NCBI RefSeq assembly: GCF_030684675.1
Contig: NZ_JAUXXZ010000028.1
Coordinates: 62,001-126,000, forward strand
DNA from: Daejeonella sp.
GTDB lineage: Bacteria; Bacteroidota; Bacteroidia; Sphingobacteriales; Sphingobacteriaceae
Direction of reading: 5' to 3'
Length of the DNA stretch: 64,000 nt
In this document: positions 1 through 8,585 of the stretch, piece by piece
Numbering within the stretch: the first letter of the stretch is position 1
Layout: every line of letters starts with the position of its first letter
Notes under the pieces: model-generated
What the model saw: only the letters and a program-made list of their open reading frames with translations
Databases searched by the model: none
What the model was told of the DNA's origin: nothing
Made by a program: the position numbers and the translations under genes

Positions 1-864
1 TCGTTCAAATAATCTTGGAAGATATTTTTCTTCAATTCCGATACCATCATCAGTGATTTCCACCAAAATCTGGTCATGAAGTTCAAAGGTTTTGATTGAA
101 GTATTTCCACCGCTCTTACCATATTTAAAGGAATTATCAATCAGGTTTACCAAAACCTGTCTGATTTTTTCCCTGTCTGCATATACCCAGGTCGGGCTAT
201 GATATTTTTCTTTAAAATGCAGCGTGATATTGTATTTTTTTGCTTTTAATTCCAGAGAATCAATTACTTCATGTATCAGATCGGTTAAATTAAACCGATC
301 GTAATTCACAGGTATTTCCCCGCTTTCCAGTTTTGAAATAGCATCCAGATCTTTAATGAAAAATGCGAGGCGGTCGACATTCCTGGAGGCTTTTTCCAGA
401 AATTGCTTTGACATTTCAGGATCATCAATATCCCCTTCCTGTAAAGCTTCAATATAGCCCTGAATTGCAAAAAGCGGGGTTTTCAATTCGTGGGAAATAT
501 TAGATAAGAATTCCCTTCTGAATTTTTCCTGATCTTTTAACTGATCGATCTCTGATTTTTTATCCCTTGCCCATTCCTTAACTTCAAGTTCAACATCATT
601 GATTGGATCGGCACTTACATATTCTCCCAAAGCATCTTTTAGATCTTTCCCCAGTTTTAGGTTATGAATCAACTTATAGATTAACTTGATCTTACTGTAA
701 ACAAATCTTTCGATCAGATAGTAGAAAACCAGATAGCTGGTTACCAATGAAACGGAAAAGGTAATGAAGAAATCGAGGAGATTTTGCTGAAAGTAAAAGT
801 TGATTATCGATAAAGATAAAGCAACCGCCAAAGCATTGATAAAGACGAGAACCCACAATTTCAT
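1..864 (-). CDS. Sensor histidine kinase, PhoR-like (3' end cut by window edge)
   Basis: Reading back from an ATG at 862-864 gives 288 uninterrupted codons that run off the left edge, so the C-terminus is missing. Two hydrophobic stretches lie within the first 65 residues, followed by a charged linker and the phosphoacceptor box SNISHELKTP with His at about residue 125. An N box (NLIDNSFKYG) and the G1 motif DDGIGI are also visible. It should be a membrane-bound two-component kinase that autophosphorylates on His. It starts only 8 bases after the stop of the flavoprotein gene on the same strand, so it may be co-transcribed with the polyketide operon. Its response regulator is not in the window. 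Kinase family is certain; the signal is unknown. Confidence 0.93.
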   Translation of the reverse strand, partial: MKLWVLVFINALAVALSLSIINFYFQQNLLDFFITFSVSLVTSYLVFYYLIERFVYSKIKLIYKLIHNLKLGKDLKDALGEYVSADPINDVELEVKEWARDKKSEIDQLKDQEKFRREFLSNISHELKTPLFAIQGYIEALQEGDIDDPEMSKQFLEKASRNVDRLAFFIKDLDAISKLESGEIPVNYDRFNLTDLIHEVIDSLELKAKKYNITLHFKEKYHSPTWVYADREKIRQVLVNLIDNSFKYGKSGGNTSIKTFELHDQILVEITDDGIGIEEKYLPRLFER

Positions 865-872
865 GATGCAAG

Positions 873-1994
873 TTAATATATTAAGCGTTCGCCATGTGTT
901 TTTTTAACCAAAAATTGTGTCAATGCAGGAAGTTTTGCAAGAGTTGATACAGTCAGGTCAGAAATAAAGGTATTTCCAAATAACTTCTGAATCAGCTGGC
1001 CACTTTTAAGTCTGAGGGCAAATTGTTTCCCCCATTGAAGCTTATATTCATCTTCAAGCGCGATTCTGTCCAGATTCGAGCCCTTTTTTGCGAAACGCAT
1101 GATACTATCTGCAAGAATTTTTGCCGAGTGAATTGCGATTGCCATTCCATTCCCGCATAGCGGAGTAATCATTCCGGCTGAATCACCGCAAAAGAGTAAA
1201 TGATTTTCAGTTAAATTTTTCTTTTCAAAAGAAATTTCATTAATCACTTCAGGGCTTTCGAATAAAAACTCTGAGTCTTTAAACAGCCTTCGCAAATGTG
1301 GGTTTTTGAACAGAACTGCTTCTTCCATCTCCGGAATGCCCGAATATTTTTTAAGGTTTGCTGTCTCTGAGAGGTAACATAGACAGAATTTATCATCTTC
1401 AATCTTACTTACCCCGCAATAACCACCCTGAAAATTATCAAGACGAACCAGGTTTCCGGGCAGATCAGTTTTGATATGGTATTTTACACCCAGATATGGA
1501 CTCCGTCTGTAAAAAAAACTGCGATTCAATTTTTGATCAAGGTTAGATCGTTTGCCATAGGCTGCAATGGCAATAGTTGTCTCATAAACAGTGTTTCCCG
1601 GAGTTGTGATCTTGAATTTACCTTCGTTAAACGATATATTATCTACCTTTTCGAAAATGAATTCCACGCCAAGTCTTTTTGCTTGTTCGTACATTAAATG
1701 GTCAAGCTTGTAACGGCTTAAGCCAAATCCGCCCATTGGCAAATCTGCCTGCAAAATTTTACCTGAAACAGATGTGATTGCTAAACGGTTTATCCGGGAG
1801 TAACCGGATTCAGAGATCCCGATATTTAATGATTCCAAAAATGGGAAGACCTCATTGGAAATATATTCGCCGCAAACTCTGTGGAACGGATATTTTTTCT
1901 TCTCAAAAACGCTTACCTGATATCCATTCTGTTGAAGAAGAATAGCACTGGTCAATCCTGCGAGTCCGCCTCCGATTATCAGTATATCACTCAT
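873..1994 (-). CDS. FAD-dependent oxidoreductase, geranylgeranyl-reductase-like
   Basis: The 373-residue protein starts with a Rossmann dinucleotide fold (IIGGGLAGL, residues 6-14) followed by an acidic strand end (VSVFEKK). It has the second FAD motif CGDSAGMITPLCGNGM near residue 272, as in the geranylgeranyl reductase and PHBH-like flavoproteins. It lies 14 bases downstream of the methyltransferase and just after the type III polyketide synthase. By analogy with the srsA-srsB-srsC operon of Streptomyces griseus, it probably hydroxylates or otherwise oxidises a polyketide-derived phenolic lipid, possibly to a quinone. Reduction of a prenyl chain is the alternative, given the nearby UbiA gene. 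Family assignment is strong; substrate is inferred. Confidence 0.88.
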   Translation of the reverse strand: MSDILIIGGGLAGLTSAILLQQNGYQVSVFEKKKYPFHRVCGEYISNEVFPFLESLNIGISESGYSRINRLAITSVSGKILQADLPMGGFGLSRYKLDHLMYEQAKRLGVEFIFEKVDNISFNEGKFKITTPGNTVYETTIAIAAYGKRSNLDQKLNRSFFYRRSPYLGVKYHIKTDLPGNLVRLDNFQGGYCGVSKIEDDKFCLCYLSETANLKKYSGIPEMEEAVLFKNPHLRRLFKDSEFLFESPEVINEISFEKKNLTENHLLFCGDSAGMITPLCGNGMAIAIHSAKILADSIMRFAKKGSNLDRIALEDEYKLQWGKQFALRLKSGQLIQKLFGNTFISDLTVSTLAKLPALTQFLVKKTHGERLIY

Positions 1995-2008
1995 GCTCAG
2001 TTTTCAAA

Positions 2009-2737
2009 TCAGATACCTCTTCTCTCCTTATTTTTTTCTGTTTCAATGCATATTTGCCATCTGAATGCCCACATCCATTTGATCGAAAAAATTTTAAATT
2101 CTCCTTTTTTCAATAGCTTCTCAAGCTCCTCCCGTTTGAAGCTGCGGAGTACAGAAAGTTTGGAATCGTGTTTAACCATTTCAGATTTTGAAAAAACTGA
2201 GGTTAAAACGCCGATGGAATGGTAGGCAAACCAATGTCGGTGCAGATCATTGATCACCACATATTCAGCAGCACAATCAGCCATTTTTTGAATCATTCTG
2301 ATCCAGTTTTCATCAGCAAAGTGATGTGTAAACAGACTTGATATTACAATATCAAATTGATTACTAATAAGTTGTTCACCCATTACGTCGGCTAGAATAT
2401 AGGAGATCTCCGGAAAATCTCCGGATTTTACCCTTGCATATTCGATGGCTGATTCAGTAGCATCAACTCCAACTAATTGGATTTTAAGATTTCGTTTGCG
2501 TGCCCATTTGGCAATTACCCTCAATGAATCTCCGCCACCGCAACCCCAATCACTGATGATCATCCCATCCTTTATGCCTATCTTTTGGAAAGCATCGAAA
2601 AACACATTATACCCACCCAGAAACTTGTTTACTACTTCAAGCTCATCCATGATGGGGTCGATAATCTCATGTCCCAATGAGAAATCGTCCATCATTTCTT
2701 CTTCCGAACTTCTGCGACTAAAGTCAGGCATTTCCAC
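2009..2737 (-). CDS. Class I SAM-dependent methyltransferase
   Basis: This is a 242-residue protein with the SAM-binding motif I DWGCGGGDSL, an acidic residue after strand 2 (VGVDATESA) and a motif-IV-like strand (FDIVISSLFTHHF). Its start overlaps the end of the type III polyketide synthase gene by 14 bases, so the two are probably translationally coupled. By position it should methylate the polyketide or phenolic product, as SrsB does in the Streptomyces phenolic-lipid operon. O- versus C-methylation cannot be told from sequence. Confidence 0.88.
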   Translation of the reverse strand: MEMPDFSRRSSEEEMMDDFSLGHEIIDPIMDELEVVNKFLGGYNVFFDAFQKIGIKDGMIISDWGCGGGDSLRVIAKWARKRNLKIQLVGVDATESAIEYARVKSGDFPEISYILADVMGEQLISNQFDIVISSLFTHHFADENWIRMIQKMADCAAEYVVINDLHRHWFAYHSIGVLTSVFSKSEMVKHDSKLSVLRSFKREELEKLLKKGEFKIFSIKWMWAFRWQICIETEKNKERRGI

Positions 2738-3845
2738 TTCTTTTTAAGATCATAGATTCGACTGTTAAGCCAGGTCCGAAAGCAAAGCCAAGAATGTTTT
2801 CACCACCAATCCCCTCCGGATCGTCCATCAGCTTTTTGAGAACAAATAGTATTGTGGCAGACGACATATTTCCATAATCCCTTAATGTATCATAGGCAAA
2901 GCGATTTGCCATAGAAGAAAATCCAAGTGCATTCTCAGCCGCCTCAAGGATTTTTCTTCCTCCGGGATGTACTGCAAAACAACTGATATCTTTGAATTGC
3001 AGGCCTGCTTTCCTCAGTAGTTTATTGGAAATGGATTGAATATGTTTTAAAATCAGTTTAGATACCTTCGAAGTCAGTTTCATTTCAAACCCCGCATCCC
3101 CAACATACCAGCCCATTTCGTTTCTGGCCTCATTCAAAAATTCAGAATAAAATGTATCAAGCAAAAGATGCTTATTTCGAGTCTTTGTTTCATCACTGTT
3201 TTCTACAATAACCGCAGCGGCACCATCCGAAAAAAGCGAATTAGCAACCCAGTTATCCAGAGTGTTTTCCTTTTGAAAGTGAAGTGTGCAGAGTTCAACT
3301 GAAACAATCAGGATTTTTGCAGAGGGATCGGCGCGACAGATATAATCAGCAACTTTAAGGGCATTTAAGCTGCCGTAACAACCCATAAAATTAATACAGG
3401 TTCGTTCTATATTTCGGTTGAGACCTAGTTTTTCAACCAGCTCTATATCAATTCCGGGGGCGTGCATGCCTGTGCAACTGACAGTTATCAGGTGAGTAAT
3501 CGAAGGAGTAAGAATCTCAGTATGATTGGTTATACAATCATTAACAGCTTCTGCTGCAAGATCTGCTGCAGTATCCTGATATAAATTTAGTCGTTCGCGG
3601 GTTCCGGGAAAAGGCTCAAAATCAGCAGTCTTCCCAAAGAAAGTATTGTTATTACATTCTTTTTCCCCGAAATCGGGTATTACCGAGTAGCGATGTTCAA
3701 TTCCTGAATGATCATAAATTCCTTTTAGCCGGGAAGCATTGGTATCATTGAGTTTGAATGCCTTGAGCATGAAATGATAAATATCACTCTGTGGAATTCG
3801 GTATTTTGGGTTTGCGGTACCAATCGCGCTAATGCAACTGCTCAT
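2724..3845 (-). CDS. Type III polyketide synthase (chalcone/stilbene synthase family)
   Basis: At 373 residues this has the usual length of the family. The catalytic triad is visible: Cys156 in INFMGCYGSL, His293 in AVHPGGRK and Asn326 in YGNMSSAT. These homodimeric enzymes condense an acyl-CoA starter with malonyl-CoA units without a carrier protein and yield alkylresorcinols, alkylpyrones or related phenols. The gene is first in a minus-strand run that continues with a methyltransferase and a flavoprotein, and a UbiA prenyltransferase is divergent from it. The set suggests a membrane phenolic lipid or quinone. Starter unit and ring type are not predictable here. Confidence 0.93.
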   Translation of the reverse strand: MSSCISAIGTANPKYRIPQSDIYHFMLKAFKLNDTNASRLKGIYDHSGIEHRYSVIPDFGEKECNNNTFFGKTADFEPFPGTRERLNLYQDTAADLAAEAVNDCITNHTEILTPSITHLITVSCTGMHAPGIDIELVEKLGLNRNIERTCINFMGCYGSLNALKVADYICRADPSAKILIVSVELCTLHFQKENTLDNWVANSLFSDGAAAVIVENSDETKTRNKHLLLDTFYSEFLNEARNEMGWYVGDAGFEMKLTSKVSKLILKHIQSISNKLLRKAGLQFKDISCFAVHPGGRKILEAAENALGFSSMANRFAYDTLRDYGNMSSATILFVLKKLMDDPEGIGGENILGFAFGPGLTVESMILKRSGNA

Positions 3846-3977
3846 ATCAGTAAATTACTAAATATTTATGTTTTTGGTTTTAATTACAATATATAAGCCA
3901 GAATTGATCCTATATTTTTTATTCAAACCATATATAGCTTTGAGGACTGATTGGAGTATAAAATGTTAATTTAGTAA

Positions 3978-4862
3978 ATGAATCTTTTAAGAAGTTTCTT
4001 TCCGACTGTATCCACTTTATTGCATTTACGCTTATTGTTTTCTGTCTTCCTGCTGCCAGTGTTTCTCTTTGCGCTATCTCAGGTACCAAAAATCAATTGG
4101 CAGGATGCAATTTTAACTTTTGTTATCTGGCATCTGCTGGTATATCCTGCCAGTAACGGTTACAATAGTTATTTTGATAAAGACGAAGGGAGTATTGCAC
4201 TTATAGAAAATCCACCGCCTGTTGATAAGAGTCTGTACTATTTTCCCCTCTTACTTGATATAATTGCCTTATTATTAACAGTTTATGTTAACTGGATCTT
4301 ATTTTTTGCAGTCCTTATTTATGGGGTATTTTCTAAAATGTATAGTCATCCTTCAATCAGGTTGAAGAAATATCCTGTTATAAGTTTCATGATTGTATTT
4401 ATTTTTCAGGGAGCCTTTGTTTACTGGAGCACTTATGCTTCAATTTCGGGTGTTGATGTATTATTTGGATGGAATTTGAATTTTACGCTTGCCGGACTCA
4501 TTTGTTCCTGTCTGATTGGTGCAACTTATCCGCTTACTCAGGTGTATCAGCATGAAGAGGATTCGAAAAGGGGAGATAAGACCCTCAGCCTCATTTTAGG
4601 TATCCGGGGTTCTTTTTACTTTTCAGCCTGCCTTTTCCTGCTTTCCGGAATTCTCCTTTTCATTTATTGGGACAGATTGGAATTACTTGGGAATTTCTGG
4701 TTGTTTTTGATTGTCTCTGCCCCGGTATTTGTATTATTTCTCAGGTGGTTTGCCAAAGTTTACCGGGATCCGGTGAATGCAAATTTTAAGAACATGTCGA
4801 GAATGACCCTCTTAAGCGGTATAATGATGCTGATTTATTTTGGCTTGCTGAATATTATCTAA
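3978..4862 (+). CDS. UbiA-family prenyltransferase
   Basis: The 294-residue product is almost entirely hydrophobic with about eight or nine membrane helices. It has two Asp-rich motifs typical of UbiA aromatic prenyltransferases: NSYFDKDEGS around residues 63-72 and EEDSKRGDKT around residues 190-200, which bind Mg-prenyl diphosphate. It is transcribed divergently from the type III polyketide synthase across a 132-bp gap. A joint role, attaching a prenyl chain to the polyketide-derived aromatic ring, is likely but inferred. The alternative is an unrelated quinone or lipid pathway. Confidence 0.87.
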   Translation: MNLLRSFFPTVSTLLHLRLLFSVFLLPVFLFALSQVPKINWQDAILTFVIWHLLVYPASNGYNSYFDKDEGSIALIENPPPVDKSLYYFPLLLDIIALLLTVYVNWILFFAVLIYGVFSKMYSHPSIRLKKYPVISFMIVFIFQGAFVYWSTYASISGVDVLFGWNLNFTLAGLICSCLIGATYPLTQVYQHEEDSKRGDKTLSLILGIRGSFYFSACLFLLSGILLFIYWDRLELLGNFWLFLIVSAPVFVLFLRWFAKVYRDPVNANFKNMSRMTLLSGIMMLIYFGLLNII

Positions 4863-4869
4863 CAATAAT

Positions 4870-4910
4870 AACAGGAAGTAGAATTTAAGCCATAACAATT
4901 ATTTCCTGTT
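4870..4910. terminator. Inverted repeat between convergent genes
   Basis: AACAGGAA at 4870-4877 and TTCCTGTT at 4903-4910 form a perfect 8-bp stem with a long loop between the convergent UbiA and HD-domain genes. It has no strong U-tract, so a terminator role is tentative. Confidence 0.35.
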
Positions 4911-4940
4911 GCCGATTTCCAGTTCCCTATTTTCCATTCC

Positions 4941-5618
4941 CTACTTCCCCTTCCATTCCCTATAAAATTGCTCCAGATACTGTTCCATAAACAAATGCCT
5001 TTCTGCTGCAATCTTCCTTCCGGATTCAGTATTCATTTTATCTTTTAACAGTAGCAGTTTTTCGTAAAAATGATTGATAGTTGGGGCGGCAGAATTTTTA
5101 TATTCTTCCTTGCTCATATTAAGAGCTGGAGGAACCTCGGGGTTATATAATTCACGGTTTTTGAAGCCTCCGTAAGTGAATGCTCTCGCAATTCCAATGG
5201 CACCAATTGCATCGAGACGGTCGGCATCCTGTACAATTTCGAGTTCCTTTGAGTGGAATTCTACCTTTCCAAGACTTGCTTTGAATGACATATTGCGGAT
5301 GATCTGCTGAACATGCAGGATCAAATTTTCAGGCAGTTGTTGTGAAGAAAGAAAATCCTCTGCTTTTTTTGGGCCGATTTCCTCGTCACCATCATGAAAT
5401 TTGCTGTCAGCAATATCATGTAGTAATGCAGCCAATTCAACGGTGAGTTGCTCGGCTGACTCTGTTTTTATGATTTGAAGTGCATTATTCCATACCCTCT
5501 GAATATGCCACCAATCGTGTCCGCTTTCGGCGCCTTCTAAAGTATGCTTAACAAACTTTACTGTTTCAGCGATAAGCTGATCATGGTTCAGTTTTAGGGT
5601 CTCTTTTGCTGCCTTCAT
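4941..5618 (-). CDS. HD-domain phosphohydrolase
   Basis: The metal ligands of an HD hydrolase are visible: His in GHDWWHIQRVW, the HD pair in ALLHDIADSKF, and the distal Asp in IVQDADRLDAIGAIG. The protein resembles the small YedJ-like HD family that acts on nucleotides or phosphate esters; the substrate is unknown. An open frame extends upstream to 5705, but the ATG at 5618 is the best start because the family normally begins shortly before the metal motif; this gives 225 residues. The start overlaps the 3' end of the RNA methyltransferase gene by 38 bases, suggesting coupled translation. Confidence 0.87.
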   Translation of the reverse strand: MKAAKETLKLNHDQLIAETVKFVKHTLEGAESGHDWWHIQRVWNNALQIIKTESAEQLTVELAALLHDIADSKFHDGDEEIGPKKAEDFLSSQQLPENLILHVQQIIRNMSFKASLGKVEFHSKELEIVQDADRLDAIGAIGIARAFTYGGFKNRELYNPEVPPALNMSKEEYKNSAAPTINHFYEKLLLLKDKMNTESGRKIAAERHLFMEQYLEQFYREWKGK

Positions 5619-6756
5619 ATAATTCGTATTCCAATAGCCTGCAATCGAGTTTGCCATTGTAAAATTCGATTCTTCTTGACGCCCGCAGGCCGATTTTTTT
5701 TGCAAGATCAGGGTTTCCGGTGAAAATATATCCTCTGTAACCCTTACACTTCTGCTTCATATAATCACCAATCCGTTTGTAGGTAGCTTCAAGTTTAGTA
5801 TGAACTCCAAGACGCTCACCATATTCGGGGTTAAAAATAACTATCCCCGCAGCTTCGGGTACTTCGGTGTCCGCAAAATCACAAACTGAAAAATCAATCA
5901 GATGATCAACACCGGCAGTTTTTGCATTTTTTATTGAAATATCAATCGCATCTTCCGAATGATCAGTGGCTACAATTCTGAAATCAATCTCTTTTTTTGC
6001 CTTCTCCTTGAGTTTGCGTCTTTCTTCGAAGAAAACCTGTTCATCGTAACCAATGATATGCATGAAACCATAGTTCATGCGAAACATTCCCGGCGTTTTA
6101 TCAGTTGCAAGCAAGGCTGCTTCAATCGCCAGAGTTCCTGATCCACACATTGGGACAACAAATGGACTTTTTCTATCCCATCCTGTAGCTATGATGGTTC
6201 CTGCAGCAAGTGCTTCCAGCATTGGCGCTTTACCGGGAATTTTGCGGTATCCATGTTTAGCCAATGTTTCGCCAGAGGTATCTATAAATATCTCAGCGTC
6301 ATTTTCCTTCCAATAGAGGTGAATAACTGCTTTGTTTGTCTCGGGTCCGGTATTTGGCCTGATTTCTTTTTTCTCCTTTATGCGGTCAACAATTGCATCC
6401 TTCACTTTCAGATTTGCGAAAAGCGGAGTGGTGATCGTTTCATTATCGACAGTTGAACTTACTGAGAAATAGCCTGTAAAGTCAATCAGCTCTTCCCATG
6501 ATATTTCCAGTAATTCCTTATAAAGTCTTGCAGGGTTCTCAGCTGTAAATGCTTTAATGGAATATAAAACCTGACTTGCGCAACGCAAATTCAGATTCAG
6601 AGGGATACAATCATTGATGGTTCCTTCCAGCTCCAAACCGGTACTGAATGCTCTCTTGATCTCATAACCCAATGCTTCTACCTCTTGCTTAAGATAAGGA
6701 GCCAGGCGATTGTTGCAGGTTATGATGATCTTGCTTATTGTGTGGAAAACTTGCAT
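5581..6756 (-). CDS. THUMP-domain class I RNA methyltransferase (RlmL N-terminal/YcbY-like)
   Basis: The N-terminal half carries a THUMP RNA-binding domain and the C-terminal half a UPF0020 methylase with the SAM motif VVPMCGSGTLAIEAA. The catalytic motif reads FNPEYGERLG, where many relatives have NPPY. It should methylate a guanine or adenine base in rRNA or tRNA, most likely a 23S rRNA guanine as RlmL does. I place the start at the internal ATG at 6756 (MQVFHTISKIIITC) because the homologous N-terminus begins with this strand; the open frame extends 7 codons further. The next gene on the strand is the HD hydrolase. Confidence 0.88.
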   Translation of the reverse strand: MQVFHTISKIIITCNNRLAPYLKQEVEALGYEIKRAFSTGLELEGTINDCIPLNLNLRCASQVLYSIKAFTAENPARLYKELLEISWEELIDFTGYFSVSSTVDNETITTPLFANLKVKDAIVDRIKEKKEIRPNTGPETNKAVIHLYWKENDAEIFIDTSGETLAKHGYRKIPGKAPMLEALAAGTIIATGWDRKSPFVVPMCGSGTLAIEAALLATDKTPGMFRMNYGFMHIIGYDEQVFFEERRKLKEKAKKEIDFRIVATDHSEDAIDISIKNAKTAGVDHLIDFSVCDFADTEVPEAAGIVIFNPEYGERLGVHTKLEATYKRIGDYMKQKCKGYRGYIFTGNPDLAKKIGLRASRRIEFYNGKLDCRLLEYELYEGSKRDPKTEP

Positions 6757-6894
6757 AATAAATTGCGAAGTTAGCAATTAAAAACTGCCTTAATTTTATA
6801 CTTTTACAAATCGTATCCGCTGGCAGGTTTTTGCAAAACGAGTCGGTTAATTTTGTACGATCTAAAACCAGAATACATCAATAATTTTAATAAC

Positions 6895-7260
6895 ATGGAC
6901 ATAAAAGGTAAAGTACATGAGATCTCACCGGTAATTACCGTGAGCGAGAAATTCAAAAAACGTGAGTTAATACTTGAATACGCAGAAAATCCTACTTATC
7001 CGGAATTTGTGAAGTTTGAGGCAGTTCAGGATAAAGTGAATCTGTTCGATAATATTAAGGTGGGCGATCAGGTGGAATTGTTTTTTAACCTTCGCGGACG
7101 TGCATGGACAGATAAAATGGGCAAAACATCTTATTTTAATACCCTTGCTGTATGGAGAATAAATCCTCTGGGTTCTGGTAGCTCTGCTCAGGCTGCTCCT
7201 GAATATGCGGCTCCGGTTGACATCAGTTCAGCTCCCGACGATGATGATCTTCCTTTCTGA
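6895..7260 (+). CDS. DUF3127 (OB-fold-like) protein with SSB-like acidic tail
   Basis: From the ATG at 6895 (MDIKGKVHEIS) the protein has 121 residues. The first 90 or so match DUF3127, a small predicted OB-fold family of Bacteroidota. A flexible Ala/Pro/Ser linker follows and the chain ends in DDDDLPF, very like the C-terminal tip by which single-stranded DNA-binding proteins recruit partners. An open frame extends upstream to 6853, but those 14 residues do not look like the family. Binding of single-stranded nucleic acid is inferred from the fold and tail. A strong terminator follows directly. Confidence 0.85.
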   Translation: MDIKGKVHEISPVITVSEKFKKRELILEYAENPTYPEFVKFEAVQDKVNLFDNIKVGDQVELFFNLRGRAWTDKMGKTSYFNTLAVWRINPLGSGSSAQAAPEYAAPVDISSAPDDDDLPF

Positions 7261-7288
7261 TCATTAGTCTGAAACACCATAAAATCAT

Positions 7289-7323
7289 AAGCCCCGTCCG
7301 GTAATCCGGAGCGGGGCTTTTTG
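7289..7323 (+). terminator. Rho-independent terminator
   Basis: AGCCCCGTCCGG pairs with CCGGAGCGGGGCT (one bulged base) and is followed by a T-run. It sits right after the DUF3127 gene and between it and the convergent secreted-protein gene; on the other strand the stem is preceded by an A-run, so it may act both ways. Confidence 0.88.
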
Positions 7324-7338
7324 ATTCTCAACAAATTA

Positions 7339-8373
7339 TTATTCTTTAACCAATCGTTTTATAAACCAAACTTTATTTTGCTCTATAGTAATATAATATA
7401 CCCCATTTTCTGCTAATGGTATCTGTTTCATATAAGATCCATTAAAATTGCTAAGTTCATCCGAAAATAATGGCTTCAGATCAGTGTTCAGAATCTTCAG
7501 CTTTATCGGCCCCTTGCTCTCTAAATTGAAGGAGATTCCAATCTTACCATTTGAAAAATTCGGAAATAAAGTCAGGTCTTTAACATCCAGTTGATTTTCC
7601 GTATTTTCAAGACCGGTGATAGTTTTCAACTGAGTTTTTTCTGCATCGCTAAGGCGGATATTCATCCTGCTGGTTATACCATTTTTGTCTGTGGAATTAA
7701 AATTAAATGAAGAAGAATTATTCCTGTTCCTCATGCCCGGAAATTCACTTCTTTCAAATTCAAAAGCCATGGGTGGAGCAGGATGCATTGGTGCCCTTGG
7801 CATTCGAGGCATTCGAGGCATAACAGGTGCTCCCGGGGCCATACCCCCGTGCATTGTGATGATACGTTTTCTGAGATTACTGTCCAATCCATCCATCTGG
7901 AACCTGAATTCTTTCATAATGGTATCCGTATTAAAGTTAAATGACATGCTACTGTCTCCATTAAACTTGAAAACATCAAACCCGCCCGGTATTCTATCTT
8001 TCAAATCAAATCGAAACTCTTTCAAATCGCCATCTTCCCAATACAAAACATGCGGGGCATCTCCTTTTCGGCTAATGATGATCTCTTTATCTATTCCATC
8101 TTTAGGCTTAATAATTACTCTTTTTTCAAGAGACCCGCCTTTGCCTTTAATACGACCTTCCATATCCTTGAACTCTTTCCTTAAGCGCATTCGTTCTTCC
8201 TGATCTGCCTCGCTTAATTTTTTTCCATTAATTATCGTGTCGCCGTTCTTAATAATAATGCTTTGATTGATTTTTTTTTCTACCTGTGCCTTAGCTGAAG
8301 TGCCTGAACTTACAACGATTAGGGTAATAAATCCCATCAGCATAAGGTGTGGATTGAGAATGAACCTTTTCAT
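7339..8373 (-). CDS. Secreted hypothetical protein with T9SS-type C-terminal domain
   Basis: The 344-residue protein has a signal peptide ending near SAKAQ (about residue 30). A charged central region follows with a low-complexity Met/Pro/Arg stretch (MPRMPRMPRAP) around residues 185-200. The last 75 residues, starting LTLFPNFSNGKIGISF and ending YYITIEQNKVWFIKRLVKE, have the layout of a type A T9SS sorting domain, although the usual YPNP motif is degenerate (FPNF). It is therefore probably exported by the type IX system or kept at the cell surface. Its function is unknown. It is divergent from the histidine kinase at 8586. Confidence 0.75.
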   Translation of the reverse strand: MKRFILNPHLMLMGFITLIVVSSGTSAKAQVEKKINQSIIIKNGDTIINGKKLSEADQEERMRLRKEFKDMEGRIKGKGGSLEKRVIIKPKDGIDKEIIISRKGDAPHVLYWEDGDLKEFRFDLKDRIPGGFDVFKFNGDSSMSFNFNTDTIMKEFRFQMDGLDSNLRKRIITMHGGMAPGAPVMPRMPRMPRAPMHPAPPMAFEFERSEFPGMRNRNNSSSFNFNSTDKNGITSRMNIRLSDAEKTQLKTITGLENTENQLDVKDLTLFPNFSNGKIGISFNLESKGPIKLKILNTDLKPLFSDELSNFNGSYMKQIPLAENGVYYITIEQNKVWFIKRLVKE

Positions 8374-8550
8374 ATGTTTTGGTTTTAGTTTATTATTTAA
8401 ATGCTGGGTTTATTGAACCGCTTGTCAGGATTGAATCATTGATCAATAAGAACAACAATTAGGGCCTAATCATCTGGCTTGCAGAACCAAAAGTAAATGG
8501 CTTATGAATGGGATTTTGTTAATGCTTTGTTAAAATATGTTAAAACTATA

Positions 8551-8578
8551 TTGACAAAGAGAGTGTTGCGTATTTTTG
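8551..8578 (+). promoter_or_regulatory. Bacteroidota-type promoter for the 8586 kinase
   Basis: TTGACA-like sequence from 8551 and a perfect TAnnTTTG box (TATTTTTG) at 8571-8578, only 7 bases before the ATG at 8586, so the transcript would be almost leaderless. Confidence 0.5.
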
Positions 8579-8585
8579 TTTCAGG

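Noticed and set aside
5619-5705. Longer start for the HD hydrolase at 5705
   Set aside because: The extra 29 residues overlap deep into the methyltransferase gene and do not fit the family start.
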